Assembly (NCBI RefSeq): GCF_003116135.1 | Contig: NZ_PDOA01000021.1 | Location: 1 to 64,000, forward strand | Direction: 5' to 3' | DNA length: 64,000 nucleotides | Origin: Teichococcus aestuarii | GTDB lineage: Bacteria; Pseudomonadota; Alphaproteobacteria; Acetobacterales; Acetobacteraceae | Shown here: positions 1 to 8,779 of the stretch, one piece after another | Position numbering within the stretch: the first letter of the stretch is position 1 | Layout: every line of letters starts with the position of its first letter | Notes under the pieces: model-generated | The model's database searches: none | Seen by the model: only the letters and a program-made list of their open reading frames with translations | Told to the model about the DNA's origin: nothing | Position numbers and translations under genes: made by a program

Positions 1-2
1 TG

Positions 3-341
3 TTCACGCCGCACCTGGTGCCGATGACCCGCGGCATCCTCGCCACCCTCTATTGCCGCGGCCGCGCCAGCACGGGCCAGTGCCTGGCGGCGGCCCGGCG
101 CTTCTATGCCGGGCGGGCCTTCGTCCGTGTGACCGACGCGCCGCCGCAGACCAAGTGGGCCACCGGCTCGAACCTCGCCTTTGTCAGCTATGCGGCCGAT
201 CCGGAGCGGAACCTGGTGATCGCGATGGGGGTGGTGGACAATCTCGGCAAGGGCGCGGCCGGCCAGGCGGTGCAGAACGCGAACCTGATCTGCGGCCTGC
301 CGGAAACCGCGGGACTGGAGGGGGCGCCTCTCTGGCCCTGA
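3..341 (+). CDS. argC: N-acetyl-gamma-glutamyl-phosphate reductase, C-terminal part (5' end outside window)
   Basis: The reading frame is open from the window edge to a TGA at 339-341 and gives the last ~112 residues. The start, FTPHLVPMTRG, is the conserved ArgC segment with the histidine of the active-site region. The tail, VVDNLGKGAAGQAVQNANL followed by GLPE, is the classic ArgC C-terminus. ArgC reduces N-acetylglutamyl phosphate to the semialdehyde in arginine biosynthesis, in the cytoplasm. The internal GTG at 18 is not the real start. No other arginine gene follows within the window. Confidence 0.93.
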   Translation, partial: FTPHLVPMTRGILATLYCRGRASTGQCLAAARRFYAGRAFVRVTDAPPQTKWATGSNLAFVSYAADPERNLVIAMGVVDNLGKGAAGQAVQNANLICGLPETAGLEGAPLWP

Positions 342-543
342 GGCAAGCGGGCCCCGGGGGCGCTGTGCGGCCCGCCTCCCGGGCCCCGCCCGGGGCGGGG
401 GCCGAAGCCGGGGCTCCGCCTGCGGCGGGCGGCGGATGCCTCGGCCCCCGCGCCGCGGGACGGTCCGGCGGCCGACCCTCGCAGCCGGGACGGAGCGCCG
501 GGCTCCGGCGGGGCCGCCCGGCGCAGGCCAAGCGGCGGGCATG

Positions 544-570
544 AAAAAAGCCGGGCAACGGGTGCCCGGC
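544..570 (-). terminator. intrinsic terminator of the response regulator gene
   Basis: An 8-bp perfect stem (550-557 with 563-570, arm GCCGGGCA) closes a 5-nt loop and, read on the minus strand, runs into six T residues (544-549). It lies about 30 nt past the stop of the response regulator. The preceding 342-540 stretch is GC-rich with no recognisable gene. Confidence 0.85.
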
Positions 571-599
571 TTCGTTCGGTCGGCATGGCGGCCCTGGCC

Positions 600-1319
600 T
601 CAGGCGGCGGCGGCGCGCCCGGCCTGGGGGTCGAGGCGGTAGCCGCCACCCTCGGTCAGCAGCAGGGCGGCGTTGGCCGGGTCCGGCTCGATCTTCTGCC
701 GCAGGCGGTAGATGTGCGTCTCCAGCGTGTGCGTGGTGACGGCGGCGTTGTAGCCCCACACCTCGTTCAGCAGGATCTGCCGCGCCACCGGCCGGCCGCC
801 GGCCCGGTAGAGGAACTTCAGGATCGCGGCTTCCTTCTCGGTCAGCCGGATCTTGCGGTTCTTCACCGGCTCCATGAGCATCTTCGCCGAGGGGCGGAAG
901 GTGTAGGGGCCGATGACGAAGACCGCGTCCTCCGAATTGTCGAAGACGCGGAGCTGGGCGCGCAGCCGCGCCAGCAGCTCGCCCACGCGGAAGGGCTTGG
1001 CGATGTAGTCGTTGGCGCCGGAATCGAGCCCCCGCACCACATCCTGCTCGCCATCCGCGCCGGTCAGCATGATGATGGGGATCTTCACCCCCTCCTGCCG
1101 CAGGCGTGCGCAGAGCTCGCGGCCGTCGCCATCGGGCAGGCCGATGTCGAGCAGCACGGCGTCGCACCGCGAATCGGGCGAGAGCAGCTGTGTCGCCGCC
1201 TCGTTCGCCGTGGCGGCTTCCAGAGGCGCGAATTCACCATCCAACGCCAATTGCTCGGACAACGTCGCGCGCAGCGCGTCATCGTCGTCCACGATCAGGA
1301 TCGGCCGCGGGCCGGTCAT
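600..1319 (-). CDS. OmpR/PhoB-family response regulator, CenR-like
   Basis: A 239-residue two-domain response regulator. The N-terminal receiver (about 6-120) has the acidic cluster DDDD at 11-14, phospho-acceptor D58 in LLDIGLPDGDG, T86 and K108 in AKPF. The C-terminal winged-helix DNA-binding domain (about 135-232) carries RLTEKEAAILKFLYRAGG and TTHTLETHIYRLRQKIE. The sequence closely resembles CenR, the cell-envelope regulator of alphaproteobacteria, as I recall that family. No histidine kinase is adjacent, which fits a lone CenR-type gene. The paralogue assignment is inference; family membership is certain. The 281 bp between it and ribA should hold two divergent promoters, but I cannot place them. 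Confidence 0.85.
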   Translation of the reverse strand: MTGPRPILIVDDDDALRATLSEQLALDGEFAPLEAATANEAATQLLSPDSRCDAVLLDIGLPDGDGRELCARLRQEGVKIPIIMLTGADGEQDVVRGLDSGANDYIAKPFRVGELLARLRAQLRVFDNSEDAVFVIGPYTFRPSAKMLMEPVKNRKIRLTEKEAAILKFLYRAGGRPVARQILLNEVWGYNAAVTTHTLETHIYRLRQKIEPDPANAALLLTEGGGYRLDPQAGRAAAA

Positions 1320-1600
1320 GCGCTCTCCCGACTTAGCCTATTGCAAAACATGGCTTCTACCTCCCGGAGTTAGCCGGGCAGCCGGAAGGCCACCAAGCCC
1401 TATCCTGACCGTGATGGCCTCACAGGGCAAGACCCACCACCGCGATACGATCATGGGATTCATTTTTCACCACTTTTCTGGGTGGGGTGGCAAGCTGGAA
1501 CCAAGCGCCACATTGGGGATAACGGAAGACACACCCCATGTGCATGGCTCCCGTGAGAGGCGGAGCGGCACGGGGGCGAGCGGCACACGGAAGGCATCGG

Positions 1601-2830
1601 ATGACCAGCACTGGAAATGTCGCGCCGGATCTGCGGCATGAGGCGGAACTCGGCGCGATCGTGCCGGATGCCGTGGCACTGGCCCTGCGGGCGGTGCATC
1701 GCGCGGCCAGCGAGCTGCGCCGCGGCACGCCGGTCCTGATCGCCGAGGCCGGGGCCACGGCCGGGGGGCCGCGCGGCGCGCCGCTGGTGGTGGCCGCCGC
1801 CGAGACCGTGGGCGCGCGCGGCCTGGCCGAGATCGCCGCCGCCGCGCTTTCGCCGCCCCTGCTGCTGCTGGCGCCGGTGCGGGCCGCGGCGGTGCTGCAG
1901 CGGCCCGTCGCCACCGGCCGGGCGCCGGCCCACGGGCCGGAGGGCCGCCGGCTGGAGGAGGGCGCGGTGGCGCTGCGGCTGCCCGCCGCGCTGCTGGCGC
2001 CCGAGGCGCTGCGGCGCCTGGCCGACCCGGTGGCCGAGCGGCTACTGCCCGAGATGCCCGAGTTGCAGGCCACGCCCCCCCTGGCGCCGGCGGCGCTGGC
2101 GCTGGCCAAGCTGGGGCGGCTGCTGCCCGCCCTGGTGGTGGCCCCGGCGCGGGAGGATGCCGCCGCCACGCTCGACCTGCTGACCGTGCCGGCGGCCGAG
2201 GTGCTGGCCTATCCCGCCGCCGCCGCCACCAGCCTGACGCGCGTGGCCGAGGCGCGGGTGCCGCTCGAGGATTCCGCCGAGAGCCGCATCGTCGCCTTCC
2301 GCGCGGCCGATGGCGGCATCGAGCACCTCGCCATCCTGGTGGGCGAGCCGGAGAAGCTGGCGGCGGCGGGCGGCGCGCCGCTGGTGCGCGCCCATTCCGA
2401 ATGCTTCACCGGCGACCTGCTGGGCAGCCTGCGCTGCGATTGCGGCCCGCAGCTGCGCGGCGCCATCCGCCGCATGGCGCAGGAGGGGGCCGGCGTGCTG
2501 CTCTACCTGGCGCAGGAGGGGCGCGGCATCGGTCTCGTCAACAAGCTGCGCGCCTACACGCTGCAGGACCAGGGGCTGGACACCCTGGATGCCAACCGGG
2601 CACTCGGCTACGGCGCCGACGAGCGCGGCTTCCTGGTGGCGGCCACCATGCTGGAGCAGCTCGGCATCCGCCGGGTGCGGCTGCTGACCAACAACCCGGA
2701 CAAGATGGCCGGCCTCGCCGCCTGCGGCATCGCGGTGGAGGGGCGGGAGGCGCACCAGTTCGAGGCCAATGGCGTGAACGACGGCTACCTGGCGACCAAG
2801 GCGGCGCGCTTCGGCCACCTGCTGGGCTGA
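1601..2830 (+). CDS. ribA: GTP cyclohydrolase II
   Basis: Opens GTP to the pyrimidine precursor of riboflavin. The catalytic domain covers about residues 210-409: zinc-binding cysteines C268, C279 and C281 (CFTGDLL then LRCDCG), the nucleotide-binding stretch YLAQEGRGIGLVNKL, and TNNPDKMAGL near the end. The first ~200 residues are an Ala/Leu-rich domain without the acidic motifs of an active RibB, so this is a RibA with a non-catalytic N-terminal extension rather than a bifunctional RibBA. ATG 1601 is chosen over the in-frame ATG 1538 because AAGG lies 8 nt upstream and the extension is low-complexity. No FMN riboswitch was recognised upstream. Confidence 0.9.
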   Translation: MTSTGNVAPDLRHEAELGAIVPDAVALALRAVHRAASELRRGTPVLIAEAGATAGGPRGAPLVVAAAETVGARGLAEIAAAALSPPLLLLAPVRAAAVLQRPVATGRAPAHGPEGRRLEEGAVALRLPAALLAPEALRRLADPVAERLLPEMPELQATPPLAPAALALAKLGRLLPALVVAPAREDAAATLDLLTVPAAEVLAYPAAAATSLTRVAEARVPLEDSAESRIVAFRAADGGIEHLAILVGEPEKLAAAGGAPLVRAHSECFTGDLLGSLRCDCGPQLRGAIRRMAQEGAGVLLYLAQEGRGIGLVNKLRAYTLQDQGLDTLDANRALGYGADERGFLVAATMLEQLGIRRVRLLTNNPDKMAGLAACGIAVEGREAHQFEANGVNDGYLATKAARFGHLLG

Positions 2831-2856
2831 GGCCGCCGGCGCGGGCGGCGGGGGAT

Positions 2857-2900
2857 CCCTCCCCGCCACCCCCCTCCCCGCCACCTCCCTCCCCGCCACC
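2857..2900. repeat. short tandem repeat, 15-bp period, three copies
   Basis: The 14-bp unit CCCTCCCCGCCACC occurs perfectly at 2857-2870, 2872-2885 and 2887-2900. It sits in the 106-bp gap between ribA and the L,D-transpeptidase gene. A slippage-prone microsatellite is the simplest explanation. Confidence 0.9.
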
Positions 2901-2936
2901 CCTTGCCAAACCCGGCCGCCGCCGCATCCTGCGGGC

Positions 2937-3449
2937 ATGGCCAGCACCGACCCGAACACCGCACTCGTCTTCCCCGATGGCCGCCTGACGCTGCGCGGCA
3001 CCACCTGGCGCTGCGCCCTCGGCAAGGGCGGCGTGCGCGCGCACAAGGAGGAGGGGGACGGCGCCACCCCCGCCGGTCCGCTGCCGCTGCGCCGCGTGCT
3101 CTACCGCGCCGACCGCGGCGCCCCGCCCCGCTGCGCCGTGCCGGTGGAGCCGGTCGCGCCCGAGGATGGCTGGTGCGACGATTCCTCCCACCCCGCCTAC
3201 AACACCCGCATCCGCCTGCCGCACGACGCCCGGCACGAGGAATTGTGGCGGCAGGACAGCCTCTACGACATCGTCGGCGTGCTGGGCTGGAATGACGCGC
3301 CGGTGGTGCGCGGGCGGGGCAGCGCCATCTTCCTGCACCTCGCCCGGCCGGGCTACGCCCCCACCGAGGGCTGCATCGCGCTGGAGGCGGGCGACCTCCG
3401 CGCCCTGCTGGCCGCGGGCGTCACCGGCTTCCACGTCCTCGCCCCCTGA
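2937..3449 (+). CDS. L,D-transpeptidase (YkuD) family protein
   Basis: 170 residues. The catalytic pattern is H134 in IFLHLARPGY followed by T143-E-G-C146-I, matching the His...(S/T)xGC signature of YkuD L,D-transpeptidases, which make 3-3 peptidoglycan cross-links or attach proteins to peptide stems. Unlike typical periplasmic members it has no signal peptide or membrane anchor: the protein starts with a polar stretch and goes straight into the fold. Such short versions are common in alphaproteobacteria and their site of action is unclear. It is followed 12 nt later by mutM. Confidence 0.8.
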   Translation: MASTDPNTALVFPDGRLTLRGTTWRCALGKGGVRAHKEEGDGATPAGPLPLRRVLYRADRGAPPRCAVPVEPVAPEDGWCDDSSHPAYNTRIRLPHDARHEELWRQDSLYDIVGVLGWNDAPVVRGRGSAIFLHLARPGYAPTEGCIALEAGDLRALLAAGVTGFHVLAP

Positions 3450-3461
3450 AGGCCCCGCCCC

Positions 3462-4304
3462 ATGCCCGAGCTTCCCGAGGTGGAGACGGTGATGCGCGGC
3501 CTGGCCGCCGTGCTGGAGGGCCGCACCCTGGTGCGCGCCGCGACCCACCGCGCCGGCATGCGCTGGCCCTTCCCCGAGGGGCTGGCGCAGCGCCTGACCG
3601 GCGCGCGGGTGGAGGGCTTCCGCCGCCGCGGCAAGTACATGCTGATGCGCCTCTCGGGCGGCGATTCGGCGCTGATCCACCTCGGCATGTCCGGCCGCAT
3701 GGTGGCCCGCCCCGCCCGCGCCAACGCGCCCCCGCCCGCGCATGAGCACCTGCTGCTGGAGACCGATGACGGGCAGGTGGTGGGCTTCGTCGACCCGCGC
3801 CGCTTCGGCAGCGTGGACCTGGTGCCCACCGCCGCCGAGGACGCCCACAGGCTGCTCGCCGGCATGGGGCCGGAGCCGCTGGAGGCGGGCTTCACCGCCG
3901 CCATCCTCTCCGCCGCCCTGGCCGGCCGGCGGACGCCCATCAAGGCCGCGCTGCTCGACCAGCGCGTGGTGGCCGGGCTCGGCAACATCTACGTGGCCGA
4001 GGCGCTGTTCCGCGCCGGGCTCTCGCCCCGCCGGCTGGCGCACACCGTCGCCGGCGCGCGCGCGGCGCGGCTGGTGCCCGCCATCAGGGCCGTGCTGGAG
4101 GAAGCAATCGCCGCCGGCGGCTCCTCGCTCCGCGACTATGTGCAGGCCGATGGCGAGCTGGGCCACTTCCAGGACCGCTTCCAGGTCTATGACCGCGCGG
4201 GCGCGCCCTGCCCGCTCTGCCCCGGCCCGCCGGGCTGCGGCGGCGTCTCGCGCATCGTCCAATCGGGCCGCAGCACCTTCTTCTGCGCCCGCACCCAACG
4301 CTGA
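3462..4304 (+). CDS. mutM: formamidopyrimidine-DNA glycosylase
   Basis: Base-excision repair enzyme removing 8-oxoguanine and formamidopyrimidines, with AP-lyase activity. It starts [10 protein letters not shown], so P2 is the Schiff-base nucleophile and E3 the acid; K58 lies in RRGKYM; the helix-two-turn-helix region with [12 protein letters not shown] is present. The C-terminal zinc finger is atypical. Cysteines are C250, C253, C259 and C275, while the usual last cysteine (CxxC at the end) is T278 in CARTQR. C259 may supply the fourth ligand. It ends 13 nt before the enoyl-CoA hydratase start, the usual neighbour in Rhodospirillales. Confidence 0.96.
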   Translation: MPELPEVETVMRGLAAVLEGRTLVRAATHRAGMRWPFPEGLAQRLTGARVEGFRRRGKYMLMRLSGGDSALIHLGMSGRMVARPARANAPPPAHEHLLLETDDGQVVGFVDPRRFGSVDLVPTAAEDAHRLLAGMGPEPLEAGFTAAILSAALAGRRTPIKAALLDQRVVAGLGNIYVAEALFRAGLSPRRLAHTVAGARAARLVPAIRAVLEEAIAAGGSSLRDYVQADGELGHFQDRFQVYDRAGAPCPLCPGPPGCGGVSRIVQSGRSTFFCARTQR

Positions 4305-4317
4305 GAGGAACGCGCCC

Positions 4318-5094
4318 ATGGCCGAGTACACGATGATCCTGACCGAGACCCAGGGGCCCGCCGGCATCATCCGGCTGAACCGCCCGGCGGCGCTGAACGC
4401 GCTGTGCAACACCCTGACGCGGGAGATGGCGGCGGCGCTGCGCGACTTCGACGCCGACCCCGCCATCGCCGCCATCATCATCACCGGCAGCGAGAAGGCC
4501 TTCGCGGCGGGAGCCGACATCAAGGAGATGCAGCACCTCCGCCACCCGGAGACCTACACGGCCGACTTCATCGCCGAGAGCTGGGAGGCGGTGCTGACGG
4601 TGCGCAAGCCCGTCATCGCCGCCGTGGCCGGCTTCGCCCTGGGCGGCGGCTGCGAGCTGGCGATGATGTGCGACATGATCCTGGCCGCCGACACGGCGAG
4701 GTTCGGCCAGCCGGAGATCAACCTCGGCATCATCCCCGGCGCGGGGGGCAGCCAGCGGCTGACGCGCGCCATCGGCAAGTCCAAGGCCATGGAGATGGTG
4801 CTGACGGGGCGGATGATGCCGGCCGAGGAGGCGGAGCGCGCCGGGCTGGTGGCGCGGGTGGTGCCGGCGGCCGAGCTGCTGCCCGAGGCGGTGAAGGTGG
4901 CGGAGAAGATCGGCGCCCTCTCCGCTCCCGCCGTGGCGATGGCCAAGGAGGCGGTGAACGCCGCCTTCGAGCTGCCGCTGCGCGAGGGGGTGCGGCTGGA
5001 GCGCCGCCTGTTCCTCAGCCTGTTCGGCACGGAGGGGCAGAAGGAGGGCATGGCCGCCTTCGTCGAGAAGCGGAAGCCGGCCTTCCGCGGCTGA
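4318..5094 (+). CDS. enoyl-CoA hydratase (crotonase family)
   Basis: 258 residues. Hydrates 2-enoyl-CoA in fatty-acid beta-oxidation. The oxyanion-hole segment is [10 protein letters not shown] and the two catalytic glutamates fall at E113 ([11 protein letters not shown]) and E133 ([14 protein letters not shown]), as in short-chain (crotonyl) hydratases. ATG 4318 has a GAGAGGAA purine stretch 6-14 nt upstream. It is placed between mutM and rpsT, a conserved order in related genomes rather than evidence of shared function. Confidence 0.93.
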   Translation: MAEYTMILTETQGPAGIIRLNRPAALNALCNTLTREMAAALRDFDADPAIAAIIITGSEKAFAAGADIKEMQHLRHPETYTADFIAESWEAVLTVRKPVIAAVAGFALGGGCELAMMCDMILAADTARFGQPEINLGIIPGAGGSQRLTRAIGKSKAMEMVLTGRMMPAEEAERAGLVARVVPAAELLPEAVKVAEKIGALSAPAVAMAKEAVNAAFELPLREGVRLERRLFLSLFGTEGQKEGMAAFVEKRKPAFRG

Positions 5095-5416
5095 GGCGGC
5101 TGAGGCGGCGCCATTCGCCGCCATCCGGCGGCCGGGGAGGGCCGCCGCCGCGCCGTGGCGGCCCGAGTCCCGGCCCTCTCGCTCCCCCCGCCCGCGAGGC
5201 CGCCGGGCGGGGCGGAAAGCCGGATTCGCCCTGGCCCCAGGGGCGCCGCGGCCGCCATGTGCCCCCACCGGGGCGGCCATGCCACGCGGCGGAAGCGGCT
5301 GCGCATTGACTCTGCGCCCCCCCGGCGGCTAGAAACCGCGCCTTCCCGCAGTGGTCCCGGGCTCGCCTGGGTTGCCTGCGTTCCTGAGACACAGACGACT
5401 GGTTCGAAACACCGCC
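5095..5416. other. 322-bp intergenic region ahead of rpsT
   Basis: Positions 5095-5300 are extremely GC-rich, with imperfect GCGGCTGAGGCGGC repeats near the hydratase stop, and have no supported gene. The 3' part holds the rpsT promoter and a leader of about 75 nt. No convincing terminator for the hydratase was found. Confidence 0.6.
5306..5335 (+). promoter_or_regulatory. sigma-70-type promoter of rpsT
   Basis: TTGACT at 5306-5311 is followed after 17-18 nt by CTAGAA/TAGAAA (5329-5335). This predicts a start near 5342 and a 75-nt untranslated leader before the rpsT ATG. It is one of only two textbook promoters I can place in the window; the other serves tRNA-Ala with the same TTGACT box. 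Confidence 0.7.
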
Positions 5417-5692
5417 ATGGCGAACACGGCTTCCGCGCGCAAGCGCATCCGACAGACGGCCACTCGCAACGAGCGCAATCGCGCCCGCCGCTCGCGCGTT
5501 GGCACCTTCCTCACCAAGGTCGAGAAGGCTATTGCGGGGGGCGACAAGGCCGCCGCGCAGGCCGCCTTCAAGGACGCGCAGCCCGAAATGCAGCGCGCCG
5601 TGACCAAGGGCGTGCTCCACCTGAACACGGTGGCCCGCAAGCTTTCCCGCCTGACCTCGCGGATCAAGGCCCTGGACTCCGCCCAGGCCTGA
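5417..5692 (+). CDS. rpsT: 30S ribosomal protein S20
   Basis: 91 residues, basic and Ala/Arg/Lys-rich, with the family signatures [25 protein letters not shown] and [16 protein letters not shown]20 is a primary 16S rRNA binding protein of the small subunit. The start is the ATG at 5417, giving the conserved MANTxSA N-terminus; the longer frame from 5351 is leader sequence. It has its own promoter and a hairpin 3 nt past the stop, so it is probably monocistronic. dnaA follows, as in many alphaproteobacteria. Confidence 0.97.
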   Translation: MANTASARKRIRQTATRNERNRARRSRVGTFLTKVEKAIAGGDKAAAQAAFKDAQPEMQRAVTKGVLHLNTVARKLSRLTSRIKALDSAQA

Positions 5693-5694
5693 CC

Positions 5695-5717
5695 TCACCC
5701 CGCACACTGCGGGGTGA
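5695..5717 (+). terminator. GC-rich hairpin after rpsT
   Basis: A perfect 10-bp stem (arm TCACCCCGCA, 5695-5704 with 5708-5717) has a 3-nt loop, immediately after the rpsT stop. There is no U tract, so this may be a weak terminator or an mRNA 3' stabiliser. Confidence 0.6.
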
Positions 5718-6061
5718 CCGGCCGGGAGCGATGTTCCGAGCAAGAACCCGTTGCGCCCAGGGCGCAGCGGGGGATAGCCTCCCGGAACAGCCGGCCGGAC
5801 TAGAAGTATCAGTTTACATCACGGCGTTACCGGTCGTCTTTCATCTGTCGGGTTCACTCCTGAATCCGACAGCATAAAGGCGGAATGGTGAATTGCGCCT
5901 GATATCCGACGCGCTGCAGGACTGTTTCCGCCTCTGGCTCCGCCTTCCCGGGCGGAAAGACCGGACAGGAGGCGTGCGTCTCCACATCGGTTTCTCGTTG
6001 CCCCGTGAGGGGATGCATCAGGCCGGCCAAAGGCCAAGACATAGGGTGGCAGGTGCTTCGC
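5718..6061. other. rpsT-dnaA intergenic region
   Basis: This 344-bp region has lower G+C than its surroundings around 5800-5900 and should contain the dnaA promoter. I searched for the DnaA box TTATCCACA and its close variants on both strands and found no convincing cluster, so it does not look like oriC. A short GCGCCC/GGGCGC hairpin lies at about 5751-5766. No gene is supported. Confidence 0.55.
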
Positions 6062-7528
6062 ATGGAGAATGAGCTCGGCACTCCCTCCTCCGTCGCGCCG
6101 GGACAGGTGACGGAAGCCTGGGCCCGGATCCGCGGGCGCCTGCGCGAGGAAGTGGGCGAGGTCGAGTATCGCAGCTGGCTGCGCCAGATGACCCTCTCCG
6201 CCATCGAGGGCGAGGAGGCGGTCATCCTGCTGCCCACGCGCTTCCTGCGCGACTGGGTGCGCAACCACTATGGCGACCGCCTGCGCAGCCTCTGGGGCGC
6301 CGAGAATCTCGGCGTCCGCCGCATCGACATCCGCGTGGCCCCCGAGAGCCGCTCGCTGGAGGCCGCCGAGGCCGCGCCGCAGGCGGATGGCCTGGCCGGC
6401 GCCGCGCCCGTGGCGCGCGCGCACCAGACCACCCTGCCGCTGGCCGAGCCGCTCTCCTCCCCGCCGCGCGGGCCGGAGCCGCGCGTCCCCGAGTCGCGCA
6501 ACGACTGGGCGGCGCCGCTCGACCCGCGCTTCACCTTCGACAGCTTCGTGGTGGGCAAGCCGAACGAGTTCGCCCATGCCTGCGCCCGCCGCGTGGCGGA
6601 GAAGCCGGCCAGCCCGGGCTTCAACCCGCTCTTCCTCTATGGCGGCGTCGGCCTCGGCAAGACGCACCTGATGCATGCCATCGCCTGGGCGATCTCCTTC
6701 AACGGCCAGCGCAACGTCGCCTACATGTCGGCCGAGAAGTTCATGTACCGCTTCATCGCCGCGCTGCGCTCGCAGAGCACGATGGAGTTCAAGGAAAGCC
6801 TCCGCTCCGTCGACGTGCTGATGATCGACGATCTGCAATTCCTGATCGGCAAGGACAACACGCAGGAGGAGTTCTTCCACACCTTCAACGCGCTGGTGGA
6901 TGCCGGTAAGCAGATCGTCGTCTCCGCCGACAAGTCGCCCTCCGACCTCTCGGGGCTGGAGGACCGGCTGCGGACGCGGCTCGGCTGCGGCATGGTGGCG
7001 GACATCCACGCCACCACCTACGAGTTGCGCATCTCCATCCTCCAGGCCAAGGCCCAGGGGGCGGAGGTGGAGGTGCCGCCGCGCGTGCTGGAGTTCCTGG
7101 CGCACAAGATCACCTCCAACGTGCGGGAGCTGGAGGGCGCGCTGAACCGGCTGATCGCCCACGCCAACCTGTTCGGCCGGCCGATCACGCTGGAATCGGC
7201 GCAGGAGGTGCTGCACGACATCCTGCGCGCCCATGATCGCCGCGTGACGATCGAGGAGATCCAGCGCAAGGTGGCGGAGCACTACAACATCCGCCTCACC
7301 GACATGTCCTCGGCCCGCCGCGCCCGCAACGTGGCCCGGCCGCGCCAGGTGGCGATGTACCTGGCCAAGCAGCTCACCTCCCGCTCGCTGCCCGAGATCG
7401 GCCGCCGCTTCGGCAACCGCGACCACACCACGGTGATGCACGCCGTCTCCCGCGTGGCGGAGCTGATGCAGTCCGACAGCACCTTCGCCGAGGATGTCGA
7501 GCTGCTGCGGCGGATGCTGGAGAATTAA
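6062..7528 (+). CDS. dnaA: chromosomal replication initiator protein DnaA
   Basis: 488 residues. Domain I (about 15-90), a Pro/Ala-rich linker, AAA+ domain III with Walker A GGVGLGKT (194-201), Walker [12 protein letters not shown], and C-terminal domain IV with the DNA-binding signature RDHTTVMHA (around D454). It binds oriC DnaA boxes, opens the origin and autoregulates. The start at ATG 6062 (MENELG) is preferred over an in-frame start at 6005, whose extension is not DnaA-like. Only 3 nt separate the stop from the left edge of repeat copy A. Confidence 0.97.
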   Translation: MENELGTPSSVAPGQVTEAWARIRGRLREEVGEVEYRSWLRQMTLSAIEGEEAVILLPTRFLRDWVRNHYGDRLRSLWGAENLGVRRIDIRVAPESRSLEAAEAAPQADGLAGAAPVARAHQTTLPLAEPLSSPPRGPEPRVPESRNDWAAPLDPRFTFDSFVVGKPNEFAHACARRVAEKPASPGFNPLFLYGGVGLGKTHLMHAIAWAISFNGQRNVAYMSAEKFMYRFIAALRSQSTMEFKESLRSVDVLMIDDLQFLIGKDNTQEEFFHTFNALVDAGKQIVVSADKSPSDLSGLEDRLRTRLGCGMVADIHATTYELRISILQAKAQGAEVEVPPRVLEFLAHKITSNVRELEGALNRLIAHANLFGRPITLESAQEVLHDILRAHDRRVTIEEIQRKVAEHYNIRLTDMSSARRARNVARPRQVAMYLAKQLTSRSLPEIGRRFGNRDHTTVMHAVSRVAELMQSDSTFAEDVELLRRMLEN

Positions 7529-7531
7529 GAA

Positions 7532-7628
7532 CTTCTTTTTCTGAAGAAAAAGAAGCAAAAAGACTTTGTCAGTTTGGCGCCGCGCTGAACTGACAAAAGT
7601 TTTTTGGTTCTTTTTTCCAAAAAAGAAC
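7532..7628 (+). repeat. dispersed double-hairpin repeat, copy A
   Basis: The left hairpin, 7532-7555, pairs CTTCTTTTTCT with AGAAAAAGAAG. The right hairpin, 7607-7628, pairs GTTCTTTTTT with AAAAAAGAAC. Between them, GACTTTGTCAG and CTGACAAAAGT can pair across a GGCGCC-containing core. Copies B, C and D share the architecture; A lacks about 17 bp of the core. It lies between convergent dnaA and the hydrolase gene, where either strand could terminate transcription. Confidence 0.85.
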
Positions 7629-7633
7629 GTCTC

Positions 7634-8650
7634 TCACTTCCTGCTGTATCGCGGCACCGCTCCCTCTTCGCGGACCACCCTCCCCTCCGCCACCAGCCGG
7701 TTCAGATGCGCCAGCGTCTCGCCCAGGGCGAAGCCGCGCGGCCGGTGTTCCTTCACGCGCGGGAACAGCACGCCGGACGCCTCGTAGGCGGTGAGCGGCG
7801 TGGCGCAGGCGGCTTCCAGCGTGCCGAGTCGCTCCGCATGGTGCGCCGCCAGCACATCGATCCGCTCATGCAGCCCGAGGAAGGGCTCGCCATGCGAGGG
7901 CAGCACCAGCGTCCCCGCCGGCAGGGCGCGCAGCCTGGCGTTCGAGTCGAGGAAATCGCGCAGCGGGTCCGCCTCCGGCTCGGTGGCGCCGACGCCGACA
8001 TAGGGGCTGATGCGCGGCAGGATCTGGTCCGCCGCGATCAGCACGCCGAGTTCGGCGCAGTGCAGCGCCGCCATCTCCGGCGCATGGCCGCCGCCGGTCA
8101 TCACCCGCCACTCCTGGCCACCGATGGCGATCCGGTCATCCTGGGCGATGCGGCGGTACTGTCGGGGCAGCGGCATCACGGCGCGGGCGTAGAGCGGGCC
8201 GCGCGCGGCGAGGAAGGCCAGGTAGTCCTCCGGCGCGCCCAGGGCGGCCGCGAAGTCGAGCTGCTGCGCCGACATGCCCTCATCCGTGTCGAGGCAGAGG
8301 AAGCGGGCCATCAGGTACTCGGCGCGCGGCATCAGCAGCGCGGCGCCGGTGCGCTCGCACAGCCAGCCGGCGAAGCCCACATGGTCGGGGTGGAAATGCG
8401 TGGCCAGCAGGCGGGTGACGGGGCGGCCCTCCAGCCCCTCCTCCAGGATGCGGGTCCAGAGGCCGACCGACTCGTCGGTGCGCGCCCCGGCATCGACGGC
8501 CAGCCAGCCCGCGCCATCCGCCAGCAGCCAGAGGTTCACATGGCCGGGCGGGAAGGGCAGCGGCATCCGCGCCCAGCGCAGCCCGGGCCGGATCTCGGCC
8601 ACGGCGCCGGGCTCGGGCGGCGGGGGCAGGGTGGCTTCGGCCTCGGTCAT
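7634..8650 (-). CDS. metallo-beta-lactamase-fold hydrolase
   Basis: 338 residues with the binuclear zinc motif H85-x-H87-x-D89-H90 (THFHPDHVG), a later [11 protein letters not shown] histidine and LPSHGEPF. This pattern fits glyoxalase II-like/RNase Z-fold hydrolases rather than true beta-lactamases; the substrate is unknown. A C-terminal extension of about 70 residues after the fold contains a winged-helix-like segment. ATG 8650 is chosen because GGAGGAA lies 8 nt upstream; the longer frame to 8695 lacks a site. Neighbouring coaA is divergent with a 129-bp gap. Confidence 0.85.
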   Translation of the reverse strand: MTEAEATLPPPPEPGAVAEIRPGLRWARMPLPFPPGHVNLWLLADGAGWLAVDAGARTDESVGLWTRILEEGLEGRPVTRLLATHFHPDHVGFAGWLCERTGAALLMPRAEYLMARFLCLDTDEGMSAQQLDFAAALGAPEDYLAFLAARGPLYARAVMPLPRQYRRIAQDDRIAIGGQEWRVMTGGGHAPEMAALHCAELGVLIAADQILPRISPYVGVGATEPEADPLRDFLDSNARLRALPAGTLVLPSHGEPFLGLHERIDVLAAHHAERLGTLEAACATPLTAYEASGVLFPRVKEHRPRGFALGETLAHLNRLVAEGRVVREEGAVPRYSRK

Positions 8651-8779
8651 GCGGCGTTCCTCCAGGCGGGATTTGCTGCCATCCTCCGCCGGCATGGCGG
8701 ATCACGCCAGCCCGCCCTTCGCAATGCAGCAAAGCGGTGCAAGACTCGGCCCGCCAGCAGGCCGACAAGGAAACGACCC

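Noticed and set aside
1320-1600. FMN riboswitch upstream of ribA
   Set aside because: None of the conserved FMN-element segments is present.
5718-6061. Possible oriC beside dnaA
   Set aside because: No cluster of TTATCCACA-like DnaA boxes or A/T-rich unwinding element was found on either strand.
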